From contig CAJNOJ010000013.1 in assembly GCA_905250025.1 (NCBI GenBank), positions 434,001-498,000 of the forward strand: a stretch of 64,000 nt of DNA, read 5' to 3'. A program made the translations under genes and the position numbers. The notes below the pieces were generated by a model. That model was not told the DNA's origin and ran no database searches. It saw nothing but the letters and a program-made list of their open reading frames with translations. The stretch is from Adineta ricciae (taxonomy: Eukaryota; Rotifera; Eurotatoria; Adinetida; Adinetidae). Shown here one piece after another: positions 1-11,771 of the stretch. Positions within the stretch are counted from its first letter, which is position 1, and each line of letters opens with the position of its first letter.

Positions 1-326
1 ACGACTCAACAAACGGTTAGAAGATGTTATTGATTAATATTTCATTTCTATCAGTATTTGTTCGTTCTCTCGTTAGTCTTACAATGATGATTATTATTCA
101 TAGATNNNNNNNNNNNNNNCAACACGACGAAGAACAAGACAGTTTGCCTGTTCGTTGTTGACCCTCGGTGAGAATTTTAAATCTCTGAAGGCATTGCTTT
201 ATGCCCATAGATTCAATTCAAACGACTCAACAAACGGTTAGAAGATGTTATTGATTAATATTTCATTTCTATCAGTATTTGTTCGTTCTCTCGTTAGTCT
301 TACAATGATGATTATTATTCATAGAT
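1..326. repeat. 105-bp direct repeat flanking an N gap
   Basis: Positions 1-105 and 222-326 read as the same 105-bp sequence. Between them lie a run of 14 N (106-119) and about 100 bp of unique sequence. A perfect copy on each side of a short scaffold gap is the usual mark of overlapping contig ends that were not merged, so the true locus may hold one copy. A genuine short tandem duplication cannot be excluded. No coding content was seen. Confidence 0.9.
106..119. other. Assembly gap (14 N)
   Basis: Fourteen undetermined bases. The identical 105-bp sequence on both sides suggests that the gap size is arbitrary or even negative. Confidence 0.99.
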
Positions 327-1828
327 GTTTCAAGTGACCAGAAAGAATGAAATAGTAAAAAAAGGGAAAGAGAGAAAGCGAGCGAGTAAGTGAAAGAAAC
401 AGAATGAAGTATAACATGTTGGATCGATTGACCTCCTTCTTCTTTTCTTCATCTTCATCTTCTTCTTTATCGTCTTCTTCAAGCTTGAGGTAAATGTGTT
501 GCTAAATGCTGAGAATAATGAACAGATCGTTGCATATTGAATTGAAGTAAGTCAAATGCTTAAAGTTACCAATGATATCATCGCTCATTATCCTTGCGTA
601 GATAAGTGAGAAAGAAAACTAGTATCCATTTTGACAAGGACACCGACTTGACTATGACGGGCAGACAGCGCACGGGAAAACGCTTGCCCTTTTCTTTTTC
701 GTCTATTTTTTTACATATTTAATGTATTTGATTACACTTTTAACATTGCAAATACGCAAAGAACACTAACGAAAGATAAACAAGTTCGAACTCCTTTTTC
801 TTTCGCTATCAGTTTGTGGATTGATCGGATCGATGCGACACACAACTGAACATCTGTCAGTGCTGACTGCTCAAGTATTTGTTTATTTTGGTTTTCATAG
901 TCTATAAAGACGAGAATAGTCAGCAAGTAAACGAGGGCAGGTGATCGCCTCTAACATCATCTCTCGCCAAGACGTAGAAAGTGGAGTTCTTTTTCATTAA
1001 GCGAAGAATAAGTGCGCTCGTACGGATTCCATTATCATCATGATCATATCGACGTAAGGTATTGCATGGATAAACATAAAACACTTTATATATTGTGTAC
1101 GAGATATTTGTATGTGCAGTTGTAAGATGGCAGTTAGGCCTGAAGTCAATTTGCTTGAATGACAATGAACGGTGCATTAATGGGAAGGGCGTCGGGTGCA
1201 ATTACACGAAAGCAGATATGAGAAATGATGCTCATATTGGCGGCATCTTATTTTATGATGAGAGAGAAGAAGAGAGAGAGAGGGGAGGGAAAAAATTGAT
1301 TAAAACTGTGCGAGTATTCGTAGGTCATATTGAGACAAATAAGTGTACATCGTAACAACATCGTCATCTCCTTCTCTTGATCCTATTCTTGACAACTTTT
1401 TTTTAATCAAACTAGAGATTTATACATGGGATAAGAGAATATCTTTTGAAGAAATCTCGTACAGTTAATACTTATTGATTCATTTTACTTTTGTTCGCAA
1501 TGAAAATCGAAAGAAGAAGACAAGTGACAGACCCTTCAGACCACAAGGCATACGATCAAATGTTTTTAATTGTCACGACATCATTTCTTCTCTATCAATG
1601 CTAACGTTTTCCTCCTGAAGAGTTCTGTCTCATATTACGCCTGCCTCGACTTGCTTGTTGTCAATAAAGTCAAATATGTCATTTCCTCGAGAACGTAATG
1701 ATCATTTCTACAGCAACTTCTCGTTCTCTGACATTCAATCCGCGTCCATCGAAGAATCTAACTCAATCATTTCGTTTGTTTTAGAATGATATGATTCAAT
1801 TGAACATTTCTTCTCTGTTCATCATGCC
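327..1828. other. Noncoding 5' flank of the protocadherin gene
   Basis: Only short open frames of under 95 codons are present, with no recognisable domains and no convincing splice structure. There are purine-rich and pyrimidine-rich stretches, for example an AGAG-rich run near 1260-1290. It probably holds the promoter and 5' UTR of the gene at 1829. I see no RNA gene or transposon. Confidence 0.5.
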
Positions 1829-4800
1829 ATGCCTTCATTTATCATTATTCTCTTCGCATTGCTGATGTTCTTTTGTTGTTGTTGCGATTGTCAACAACAA
1901 GATGATCGATATCTTATCCGTACAAAAGAAAAGCTACCTGTACAAACTGAAGTAGTCAATCTTCGACGATTGTTTTTGCCGAAAAATTTCACCGACAACA
2001 TCAATGTCGATTTCACTTTAGCCAAACGTGATGAATTTCCTTACATGTATTTTATCATCAATCACTCATCACGTGGCATCTTAACTATCCAAAAGGAAAT
2101 TGATCGAGATGAACTGTGCCGTTTACGTCGTTGCCGTTGTGATACATGGTGTGACTTAGAATTAGAAATACTTATCAATAGTGAACAATTCAATATCGAA
2201 TTGATTACCATACGTATTCTTGATCGAAACGATCATAAACCAACATTCACACACAATCAATTGAATTTGACTATTGTCGAACATGCACAAATTGGGGCAA
2301 TGATCAAACTAGATGCAGCGATAGATCAAGATCAAGGAAATAACAGTATCATTGGTAAGTACAATCGAACCAGTGATTTGCTTTGTCAATCTAAGTTTTC
2401 TCTTCAAAGGTTATTCGATTGCCTCATCAATATCACTTCCATTTTCTCTTCGTTATGATTTATTACGTGGTGATTTATCACTTGTCGTTGAGCAAATACT
2501 TGACCGAGAGATCACATCATCATATCAATTCGATATTATTGCCCGTGATGGTGGCAATCAAACAGGAACGTTACACGTTTCAATAACAATCACCGATATC
2601 AATGATTGTGCACCAAAATTTGATCAACCAATCTATATTCTGAATAATATCAGCGAAACTCTGCCGATCGGTTCGATCGTCAGTCGTGTACACGCGAAAG
2701 ATGATGACGATGGTATAAATGGTGAAATAAATTATCATTTAATCAATCAAGACCATTGTTTGGAGATTGATCAAGTTACTGGTGATATACGTGTGAAATG
2801 TCAGTTAGATTATGAGACAAAATCCACACATCGATTGGAAATCGAAGCACGTGATCGAGGAGAAGGCTATAAAACCGATTTCTGCATGTAAGATTCGATT
2901 TAATAACTTCAATTGCAGATGTGCGAAGAATTTGTCTAATTTCAGAGTATTAGTTCATATCTTCGATGAAAATGATAATTCACCTATGATTGATATTTAT
3001 CCTCCAAGTAAATTAGATAATACATCAAATTCGATCGAAATTGATTTGAGTGAATCTATACCACTTCATTCATTAGTATTATCATTGACGATAGTTGATC
3101 GAGATTCCGGTGATAATGGTCGTGTGACATGGAAGTTACTACAATCACCTTCAACGATTCCTTTCGATTTGATTCGTTTAAGTGAAAACACAGGTGAAAT
3201 ACGTACAAAAGAGTTACTTGATCGTGAGCGAATCGAGATGTACAATTTAACATTGGAAGCAACTGATCATGGACGATCAATGTCGAAATCGACGTTTTTG
3301 AACATTAACATTCGTATCCTTGATGAAAACGATAATGCACCTCAGTTTCGTCAAACAAATATGACCGCAACGATAAATGAACATGTCAAATCAACAAATT
3401 CAAAAGGCTATGATATCTATCATTTACACGCAATAGATTACGATCATGGTATCAATGGAGAAATTCGTTATTCGATACAGAATAATGATGAAAATCTCTT
3501 TCAAATCGATCCGAAAACAGGAATTATCCGAGCTATATTGGAATTCGACCGAAAAAAACAAGAGACTTATGTGATTCAGGTCGAAGCAAGAGATCAAGGT
3601 ACAACTTACAGATCACATGATCTATTGAGATTAGTCTTATGACACGAAAAGAACGGTGTTCTTCTGCAAGGTTAATATAGCGAAGAATAGGTCATAGAAA
3701 GAGGATATGGAGTCGAGTTGTTTTCGAGGATTAGTTATATTTCTTAGTGAGAAAATACTTGTTAGAGCGGAATGAATAGAGTTCAATAAGAAATTTATAT
3801 GTAAATCTGTCGATGTCTTGAAATTTCTCAAAGATATGCGATTATGTAAGAGATTAACCTTTACACGAACGAATCATCATTAACATTTGAGAAAAGTATT
3901 GAAGATTATATAAGAACACTTCTTTTTGTTGTTATTTTCAAAAGGTAAACCTTCATTATCAACTCAAGGAACAATAATATTTACAGTTATTAGTCGAAAT
4001 GAATATTCTCCTGTATGTAATGTCGAACAGAATATTACCTGGACAGTTAGGGAAAATAGTGAAACCGGTACTGTGATTGGGACAATATCCTGTCGTGATG
4101 ATGATAAAGATGAACTCAACGGACAAATCAGTGTCTACCCTCATTGGCTATCACAAGAGAAAAATGATAAACAATACCAATCTGATATTCCTTTTGCTAT
4201 CTCAACTCAAAAAAGTAATACGTCTCAGGTAATGCTTGCTTACAGCGAAGATACAGCAAATACGCTGAATTTTTTGTTTGTTTGTTATTAGTCAACAACG
4301 TATATTATCATTTCAACCAATGGTACAATTGATCGTGAAAAACTTTCTTCCTATCCATTATTTCTGACTGTATCCGATAATGGCAATCCCCGTCAATCGA
4401 TAAATATATCCATCACTATTGAAATCCTTGATGAAAACGATCATTGTCCACAATTACACATCGAATCGTCGTTTATAATTATCAATCGTGATTTAACACC
4501 GAAAGATTTTCTTATACATTTAATCGCAACAGATAACGATCAAGATTCGAATGGAAATGTCACATTCGAATTGTCACCTGTCACATCGCCCGAATACATT
4601 CATTTATTACCGAACGGTACATTAATCGTTCAAACAGACTCCGATTTAATTCTCGATAATTCACTCACTGTTTTACATGTCCAAATACGCGATCAAGGCG
4701 AACCCACTCCATGTCTGATTGTGGAAACTTTGCGTTTGTTTATTGGTTCGAACGCAACAGACTGGATTACAGTGGTGAAAAATAATAATTATGACGACAC

Positions 4801-5933
4801 ATCCTTGGTAAGCTGTCAAATACTTGATAATCATGAGTACATTAGCGAGTTCAATGTTATCAATTGTTGTATTCACGCATGTTCTATTCGTTAACAGATG
4901 AATAAGCCTATTCATGAGAAACTCATTGATGAGAAAATTACAAAATAATCTCGTATAAAAACCATAATTTGATTTTTCACAAGCTTTGATGTCTAAATAT
5001 CCGAGTGCTCATTAAGTTTGACATTGCATTTAGGTAGAAAAACTTTCTTCGATAACGAGCTCTTGAGAAACCTCATGATGGACATAGATAAATTAGAATT
5101 TTCTGAATAGGCATTTCGACAAATAAAAAGTGCTTCTATTGTGCGTTCATCGAATGATGTCATGTATTATTTAAATAAGTATAAATAATTACGAATATCA
5201 TTTGAATAAAAAAAGCACCAGACGCAGTACTGATCACCTATGTTTTATTAAAGATATTTGTTTGTTTTTCGAGAGATATTATACAACTATAATGTATATT
5301 TGCTTCTACTTTTAGCGTCTCGCCACTGAAGAATTCCAACAAGACAAACGTATGGCTCATGCGTACTCCGTTTCGCCATCATTACCCCTGTCTTCCCCTC
5401 TGTTTCAATATCCGTCATCAATAGCTTCATTAGCTACACGAAAACAAATGTTCGGCGTCTTCATCGGCCTATCGGTTTTGATGTTCATTGTTATATTAAC
5501 AATGGTTTTATGTTTTATTGACTGTACACAAAAGAAATCCAAGAAAAATCGTGCCATGTCCATGCTCAGATCCAACGGCTTTAGTTCTCATGATTCAACA
5601 TCCTCGACCAATGGAAAATACAGTCTAACACCTTTACCATGCGAAATCAACAATATCTATGAAAATGGTTCCACAGCGCATCGTTATAAAGGTTTCAAAG
5701 GAATGACAAATATCAAGCCAGTTGTTATTCTTTCTTCATCTACGTATTCTCGTTCATCATCATCGATTGATTCAACAACACGTGCCAATACAGAACATAA
5801 TCGCGCTCGGATCAATACATATACATACACAGCATTAAGCACGAGCGATGATTTCATGCCAATTGATTTTGACGATCGTTTAGGCAGCACTTACGACGAA
5901 AACGGCATTGAACTAAGGATGACGACTGTTTAA
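1829..5933 (+). CDS. Protocadherin-like cell adhesion protein
   Basis: A single-pass cell-surface cadherin, expected to mediate calcium-dependent adhesion. I join six exons: 1829-2354, 2410-2887, 2946-3598, 3945-4228, 4292-4807 and 5316-5933. This gives 1,024 residues with every splice phase consistent. The N-terminus is a hydrophobic signal peptide followed by Cys-rich residues. About six to seven extracellular cadherin repeats follow, each marked by calcium-binding motifs such as DRNDHKP, DINDCAP, DENDNSP, DENDNAP and DENDHCP, and by LDRE motifs. The first repeat has the Cys-rich DRDELC pattern typical of protocadherins. One transmembrane helix (starting at MFGVFIGLSV) leads into a cytoplasmic tail of about 150 Ser/Thr-rich residues. 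I saw no catenin-binding region of classical cadherins. Introns 3 and 5 (346 and 508 bp) are long for this window. The start at 1829 is chosen because the upstream ATG at 1824 is out of frame. Confidence 0.9.
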
Positions 5934-6012
5934 GATAGAAAACTAACAACAATTGTAGATTTCTTTATGATGAATGTATTTTTTTAGTTATATTATTCGC
6001 AAAAAAGAAACG

Positions 6013-6018
6013 AATAAA
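6013..6018 (+). terminator. Polyadenylation signal AATAAA
   Basis: A canonical AATAAA lies about 80 bp after the protocadherin stop codon, on the same strand. Confidence 0.55.
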
Positions 6019-6751
6019 GCAGAGGAGCAACAGTATCAAATGTTCTTTTGTAACGGCCCCATATTACATCCACTTCTTACTCCATAATACTTCTCTTAAC
6101 TTTTGAAACGCTTAGAAAACTGAGAAATTATCATGTCTATAATGTCAAATATCATCCTTCAGATTCTTGTTATTATTTCAAGGTAAACATACATCAAAAG
6201 AACGCTTGAACACGATATATTTTTATGATGAATATACTGTTTTAGCTAATCAGAGTTTATCAGATATGATAACAATTAGACTTTCAATGGAAAACAAAGT
6301 ACCGATAATTAATGCGTACTAATCATTTCGTACGGACTTGGTATTCCATTGACGATGACAAAATTCTCTTTCATAATAGACTTTGCACACCATGCGAAAC
6401 CTCATACCGGGTTTATTCGACCTATTTCAATAATTAAATACAAACTATTCGTATTAAATTACACAGCAGATTTACTAGATAAATCTTTCGTTTATCACTG
6501 ATCTGACTCATATTTACATCATAGGATCGAATGTTCTATGTCGTCAAACAGAACATTGTTTCGTGTTGTATTTTGATAATCAGATATTCTTATCTTGTTC
6601 ATCTTGAAATGGATGCGTGATGAAGTTTCTCATTTAACTCACACTTCAGTTGTTCTTATAACATACAGAATAGTTAGTCACGATGATTAATAGTTCTCGT
6701 ATATAAAAGAAGCGGAATTATTTGCTCGAGATACCATTATTAAATAATAAC
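6019..6751. other. AT-rich intergenic stretch
   Basis: No supported gene. Stops are frequent in all frames and the sequence is AT-rich. It separates the protocadherin from a possible small spliced gene. Confidence 0.5.
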
Positions 6752-7171
6752 ATGAATAGAAAATCAGAGCTCGCGGTGTTTAATGCCTCATTTCATCCAC
6801 AGAAGGTAAGAAAACGAAGTTATATAAGCAGTGTTATGCTCAACTTTGTTTGTTCAGAAAAATACGAATTCGTCTATCTATAATTCATCACGAACATCGA
6901 AAGTTCGCCATACTCGAACAATGTATCAACATCGAAGAGGTATGTCCAATTTATTTAATGAATTTTCTTGTCTATCATTCGATTTTCTTTAGCAAATTCA
7001 AATTGCATTTCAAAATGCTTGTCTTCACCAACGCTCAAGAAATGTCAAATTGAAAAAATGACGAAAACACATTTATTCGACTTTCACATCCACAAAAAAC
7101 TGTGTCGTGTGAAACAATGGTACAATTATCTTAACAATTTGATGTTTAACTGTGTGATTAGTACTCCATGA
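6752..7171 (+). CDS. Possible small three-exon gene, unrecognised
   Basis: Two canonical introns of the usual local size (6806-6857, GTAAGA...CAG; 6940-6992, GTATGT...TAG) divide this stretch into exons 6752-6805, 6858-6939 and 6993-7171. Joined from the ATG at 6752 they read 104 codons and then a stop, all in phase. The same exons read from the ATG at 6783 give a 57-residue basic peptide that ends at 7061, so the frame is uncertain. Neither product resembles a family I know. The paired well-formed introns are the main reason to believe a transcript exists. It could also be a spliced noncoding RNA or the remnant of a larger gene. Confidence 0.35.
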
Positions 7172-7774
7172 ATGAACATTCACTGTTTCGATCGAACATT
7201 CTAGAATCTTTCTCAAAAATCGCCAAATAATTTTGTTATATATGTTGATGTTTCTTTCACATAAATAAATTTGTTGTTGAAAAACACGAATACACATCTA
7301 TATATTCGAAACACGAGCATTTATTCTGTAACCTTAAGCGTAATTACATTTTGCTATTTAACAAAGTCTACCTTGAAATAACTGTATTCAAATGTTAATC
7401 CACATAGGTAACATTAGTTGATTAGTGTTCGAGTAGAATAACAATGTTGATCGAATGACAGATGTCGCAGCTATCTCACTCTCTCATCAAACGAACGGGA
7501 AGACCCTATTGCAACGCTTTCGATTGCTCTGTTGCTTATCCAATACAAGAATCTTGAATTTTTACTTTTTCCTTTTCTATTGTTTGTCGTTATAAGTAAA
7601 TGATTAAATTTAACTTGTCGTCATCCGCTCTTTTACGAGCTACTCGTTGTCATCTAAAATGACTACGTTCTTTGCTTGCGTTCTCTATGCAAAGTTCTGT
7701 TCGATTTCATTCTAGATACTCAATGCTCTTTTTATTTTTGTATGTATATTTAAATCAAATTCATTAGATTAGTG
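7172..7774. other. Intergenic, upstream of ARL5
   Basis: No supported gene. It holds the probable promoter and 5' UTR of the ARL5 gene, including a pyrimidine-rich stretch that ends in TTAG near 7766-7769, close to the start codon. Confidence 0.45.
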
Positions 7775-8362
7775 ATGGGATTTTTATTTTCGAAATTATG
7801 GGCACTTTTCGGTAACGAAGAACACAAGATCATCATTGTTGGTCTTGACAACGCTGGTAAGATCAATCGAACTATGCGTTCGTTCGATTTGCTTGTTTCT
7901 TTCGAAGGTAAAACAACCATTCTCTATCAGTTTTTAATGAATGAAGTCGTTCATACATCTCCAACAATCGGCTCCAATGTTGAAGAAGTTGTTTTCAAAA
8001 ATATTCATTTTCTTATGATGGATATTGGAGGGCAAGAATCATTACGTTCATCGTGGCAAACATATTATGCTCACACGGAATATGTTATCTTAGTCATTGA
8101 CAGCACTGATCGTGAACGCTTGCCTTTATCTAAAGAAGAATTATTCCATATGTTACAAAGTGAAGAATTACGTTCCGCATCTGTTCTTATTCTTGCAAAT
8201 AAACAAGATATCAAAGATGCAATGACTTCAGCTGAAATCTCGAAACAGTTGTGTTTAACTTCGATTAAAGATCAGGCATGGCATATTCAAGCATGTTGCG
8301 CTTTAACGGGTGAAGGTTTATATCAAGGTTTAGATTGGATTGCATCGCGAATAAAACGATAG
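7775..8362 (+). CDS. ARL5: ARL5-type small Arf-like GTPase
   Basis: An Arf-like GTPase of the ARL5 group, which works at the trans-Golgi in endosome-to-Golgi traffic. Two exons, 7775-7856 and 7908-8362, encode 178 residues, against about 179 in animal ARL5. Gly2 (MGFLFSK) supports N-myristoylation. The P-loop GLDNAGKT is rebuilt across the intron. DIGGQE (switch II) and NKQD (base recognition) are present. ARL5 proteins usually have WDIGGQE and here the residue is Met (MDIGGQE). The start at 7775 is preferred to an upstream in-frame GTG because it places Gly at position 2. The 51-bp intron has no stop in frame, so an unspliced transcript would still be open but with the P-loop broken. Confidence 0.93.
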   Translation: MGFLFSKLWALFGNEEHKIIIVGLDNAGKINRTMRSFDLLVSFEGKTTILYQFLMNEVVHTSPTIGSNVEEVVFKNIHFLMMDIGGQESLRSSWQTYYAHTEYVILVIDSTDRERLPLSKEELFHMLQSEELRSASVLILANKQDIKDAMTSAEISKQLCLTSIKDQAWHIQACCALTGEGLYQGLDWIASRIKR

Positions 8363-8596
8363 GTTTGAGTTTTTGTTAGGTGGGAATCGATGTTCTCTTT
8401 CGTCGATCATCTATTTAATGTCTTCTGTTTGTTTTTTTTTCTGTGAAAAACTTTGCAACCAAAGTATCTAGAGAATATTCATCTAAATGTGCATATATGA
8501 AAAGTCGGTTTTCTTTGCATTTGTATGTGTATACGGAGAATGGAAATAGATGTTGTATGAATGCTCAAATTGACTTATTTATTTTACGTAAAATCT

Positions 8597-8623
8597 TCTT
8601 TTTTTTTCTTCTTCTTTTTCCAG
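8597..8623 (+). promoter_or_regulatory. Strong splice acceptor just upstream of the ENT start
   Basis: A long pyrimidine tract ending in CAG at 8621-8623 lies 27 nt before the ENT start codon, and ARL5 ends 261 bp further up on the same strand. It fits either a 5' UTR intron or a spliced-leader trans-splice site. Trans-splicing is documented in bdelloid rotifers. Confidence 0.5.
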
Positions 8624-8650
8624 ATGATTTAATAGAATTCGATTGATCGA

Positions 8651-10286
8651 ATGGACAGTTCAGATGATTATCCACGCGTGGCCACTGCAGCGACACCTTT
8701 GATTGGATCGATTTATCATCGAACGTGGACTTACATTGCATTTATATGGCTTGGCTTAGGTACGACTTTACCATTCAATTTCTTTATCACCGCGGATCCT
8801 TATTTCCGTTACAAATTACACGATCCGTCCGTAAATACATCGATGTCACCTTTGGAATTTTATTATGAGAATTCCGTGACCATATGTGCATCTTTAACGA
8901 ATCTACTGACAGTAGTTTTAGTTACATATGTGTATGTACCATACATTCATAAAACTCGTATATACACATCGTTGTCCGGTGTAACTTTATGTTTATCCGT
9001 TTGTTGTGTATTAACTGTAATCAATGTTCAACAATGGCGTGCAATATTCTTTGCTGTGACGATGTTACTTGTGATGATACAAAGTATCTGTAGTGCAGTG
9101 TTATTAAATTGTTTGTTTTCGTTGGCGGCAACGTTGCCTAGTCGATACATTCAAGGTAAAGTTTGCATTCGATAAAAACCAGTAGACTGCAAAGTTTGAC
9201 GCTATATATATCATATCACTAAAGAACCTCTGGATATAATTTTAGAAAAAAAAATTAATCTTTTTCACCGTATGTCGGAGATATGCAGCGAAAGAGGAAA
9301 GATCATATTTTTCATGAATTTGGATTTAAGTGTAGATTCTCTGTTCTATAGGACTAATTTCTGGGCAAGCAATTGGTGGCATTTTTGTGGTGGTATGTTC
9401 GATCATATCAATAGTTGTGTCAAGTAATATATCAACAGCTGCATTAATCTATTTTCTTCTGGCAATATTGGTTTTAATATCGAATATAATCATTTACTTC
9501 TTCTTGGAAAAATCTCATCTGTTCCAAATCTACTCATCGGCTGTATGGGAAATAAACAATGAGTACGAAGTATTCTTCCACGAATCCTCATCGCACAATG
9601 ATGGTTCTCATCCCACGATGAGTATAACATCTTTGGCTATTCGCCAACGTTTGTATGTCGCTTATAAACACATCAAATGGAACTTCTTTGGAGTATTTTT
9701 CACATTCATTTCAACTTTGTCGCTATTTCCAGGATATTTATCAAAGATTCAACCGGCTTATCCATCAACCGAATACCCGAATTCATTGTGGACGAAACGT
9801 TTATATGCTCAAGTTATGACATTTCTTCTTTTTTACATCGGAGACACATTTGGACGAATGATATCACTCAAATTCCAGAAACCATCTCTAAGATATCCAC
9901 GTGTGCTTTTCTTCATATGCCTATCGAGATTCGTATTCATAGTCTTCTTTGGCTTTTGTCATTTTCCCAATGCCAACGGATTTCCATACCTATTCAAGCA
10001 CGACGCTATCTATACTACAATAATGTTAATCTTTTCTATATCACATGGATATTGCCATTCGCTTAATATGATGTATGCACCACAGCGAGTTCACTCACAA
10101 TTGACCAGTACAGTCGGAGCATTGATGACAATGGTATGCAAAGAGTGAATTCGAAAGGAAATTATGTTTAAATTTTTGTATGTTTAGGCGTTGGCTTCAG
10201 GTACGTTTATTGGTTCAGTATTATCGTTTGGTGTTGTGACCATGTATGGTGATAGCACACCGATGATACGCGAGTATCTTCGATGA
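8651..10286 (+). CDS. Equilibrative nucleoside transporter (SLC29 family)
   Basis: A multi-pass membrane transporter that moves nucleosides down their gradient. Exons 8651-9155, 9352-10133 and 10188-10286 join in phase to 461 residues, close to the roughly 456 of human ENT1. The N-terminal part has the family opening in which the first helix runs into GLGTTLPFNFFITA. The second exon supplies QGLISGQAIGGIF after the splice. It also contains the ENT signature around GDTFGR, followed by conserved basic and aromatic residues. Hydrophobic helices run throughout and a hydrophilic loop sits in the middle, as expected for 11 transmembrane segments. It lies between ARL5 and an RBR ligase on the same strand. 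Which ENT subtype it represents cannot be settled by eye. Confidence 0.9.
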
Positions 10287-10643
10287 TACACAGCGCTTTT
10301 TTTAATCGTCTAAACAAGAAGAGAATGAATTATTTTTGCTCCCAATGTCTTGAATGACTGAAATTAATAAATGCAAAAGTTACTTTTAGTTCCATTATTA
10401 GTGAGACAGGTAGGTGAACTTGTTTGTAATTGCGTCAGATAAGTTTTCATAAAGATTTCCACGAACTGTATCAAGAAAGAAAAAAAACGCAGTCCAATGA
10501 GAATTTGTTCCTTTTTCTTTCCTTTCGCTTTTCTTCCTTTTAAACGCCCCTTTTGTTTTTCAAAATAAGCCGTTCTTGCATGTTTCATTTCTTCGTTTCA
10601 TATAAGAGATTCTTGATCGAGACGTTTTACTCCGACTTAAAAA
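10287..10643. other. Intergenic between ENT and RBR genes
   Basis: A 357-bp gap. There is no coding signal on the plus strand. A basic 74-codon minus-strand frame here looks fortuitous. It probably contains the ENT 3' UTR and the promoter or 5' UTR of the RBR gene. Confidence 0.45.
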
Positions 10644-11651
10644 ATGACGACGAATCCAGTAGAAAATACAGGAGCATCATCATCGAATAATAAAGAAAAG
10701 AAAAAGACAATCTGCGGAGCCTGTGAATCAGAGTTAGAACCTGATCATGCTGGAATACAATGTATACAAGGCCATCATTTTTGTACGGAGTGCTCCAAAA
10801 ATATCGTAAAATTGTTTTTTTCCGACCCTCATCTTTACATCCCTTTACGTTGCGTTCAATGCCACGTGGATTTGAATCCAAGCGTCTTCGAACGGCAATT
10901 AACAGCTGACCAATTTGACTTCTACGATCAAAACATGTTCGCCCTGGTCTACGTCAAAACACACATCGGAGAAGATGAACGATTGGACAGTTGTCCATTT
11001 TGTAATTTTGCTGTTATACATAACCTAGACTATCAGGGTTTCCTCTTTTGTGAACATCAAGACTGTGGTAAAACGTCGTGTTTAGTTTGTCGGAAAGCTT
11101 TACCTCCAATTCAAAGTGATCACATCAACGATGAACAGGAAGTCGAAATTTTCAAGCATTTTACTTGTCAAGAGCTAGCAGATGACAAGAGAGAATTCGA
11201 TTCTGCAGTGGAATTCGGTCAAAAAGTTCCATGTCCCAGCTGTGGCCTGGCCGGTATGAAAGATGACGCTTGTACACACATGACATGTCCAACATGTTCG
11301 CAAATTTGGTGTTATTTTTGCGGCAAACGAATGGAAGATTGCGATAAAAAACCCGGTGGAACGAATGGCATCTATGATCACAATCACAATTGGCATGCTA
11401 ATCCCAATCGATGTCCGATGTACTTTACTCAAATACAAGATGTTGATGAACGATGGCCAGGTGATGAGGAGCAATGCTTGATGATATTTCATCGGATTCG
11501 TTCGTTACGTTTGTTGCGTGAATTTGTAAATAAGCTCGGAAAGGATCGCGTAGCGAAATTTGAGAAGCATTTCCACATTTTGAATTCATGTGGCTTTACA
11601 ATGGAAGAAATTCTTAATGAAGACCTAACTCTTATACGTGGAAGAGGATGA
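10644..11651 (+). CDS. RBR-type E3 ubiquitin ligase (RING-IBR-RING)
   Basis: A single-exon protein of 335 residues. RING1 is at about residues 24-73 (CGAC...CIQGHHFCTEC...CVQC). An IBR-like module is at about 117-149 (CPFC...C...CGKTSCLVC). RING2 is at about 197-226 (CPSCGLAGMKDDACTHMTC...CYFC). In RBR enzymes the Cys in the GCxHM position of RING2 accepts ubiquitin. Here that residue is Cys210 in DACTHM, so the enzyme looks catalytically competent. A His/Cys-rich stretch and an unrelated C-terminal helical tail follow. It is shorter than parkin or HHARI and has no UBL or Ariadne domain that I can see. The subfamily is not assigned. The IMP4 start is only 120 bp downstream. Confidence 0.87.
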   Translation: MTTNPVENTGASSSNNKEKKKTICGACESELEPDHAGIQCIQGHHFCTECSKNIVKLFFSDPHLYIPLRCVQCHVDLNPSVFERQLTADQFDFYDQNMFALVYVKTHIGEDERLDSCPFCNFAVIHNLDYQGFLFCEHQDCGKTSCLVCRKALPPIQSDHINDEQEVEIFKHFTCQELADDKREFDSAVEFGQKVPCPSCGLAGMKDDACTHMTCPTCSQIWCYFCGKRMEDCDKKPGGTNGIYDHNHNWHANPNRCPMYFTQIQDVDERWPGDEEQCLMIFHRIRSLRLLREFVNKLGKDRVAKFEKHFHILNSCGFTMEEILNEDLTLIRGRG

Positions 11652-11721
11652 TTCTGCCGAAATTAGCGTGGTCAAAATGGGAGAGCCAATTATTATCGCA
11701 AAGAACTTTTTTTATTTCGAA

Positions 11722-11727
11722 AATAAA
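11722..11727 (+). terminator. Polyadenylation signal AATAAA
   Basis: AATAAA lies 71 bp after the RBR stop and 45 bp before the IMP4 acceptor. This arrangement is expected where 3' end formation of one gene is coupled to trans-splicing of the next. Confidence 0.5.
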
Positions 11728-11752
11728 TTGAAAGAGGAAGTAATAATCAACA

Positions 11753-11771
11753 TTTCTTCCTTTTTTTTCAG
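11753..11771 (+). promoter_or_regulatory. Splice acceptor abutting the IMP4 start codon
   Basis: A C/T-rich tract ends in CAG at 11769-11771, immediately followed by the IMP4 ATG. With only 120 bp back to the previous stop codon there is little room for a promoter and a cis-spliced 5' exon. A spliced-leader trans-splice site is the simplest reading. Confidence 0.55.

Noticed and set aside
1-326. The 105-bp repeats as terminal repeats of a transposable element
   Set aside because: No coding content, no target-site duplication, and an N gap between the copies; an assembly overlap explains them better.
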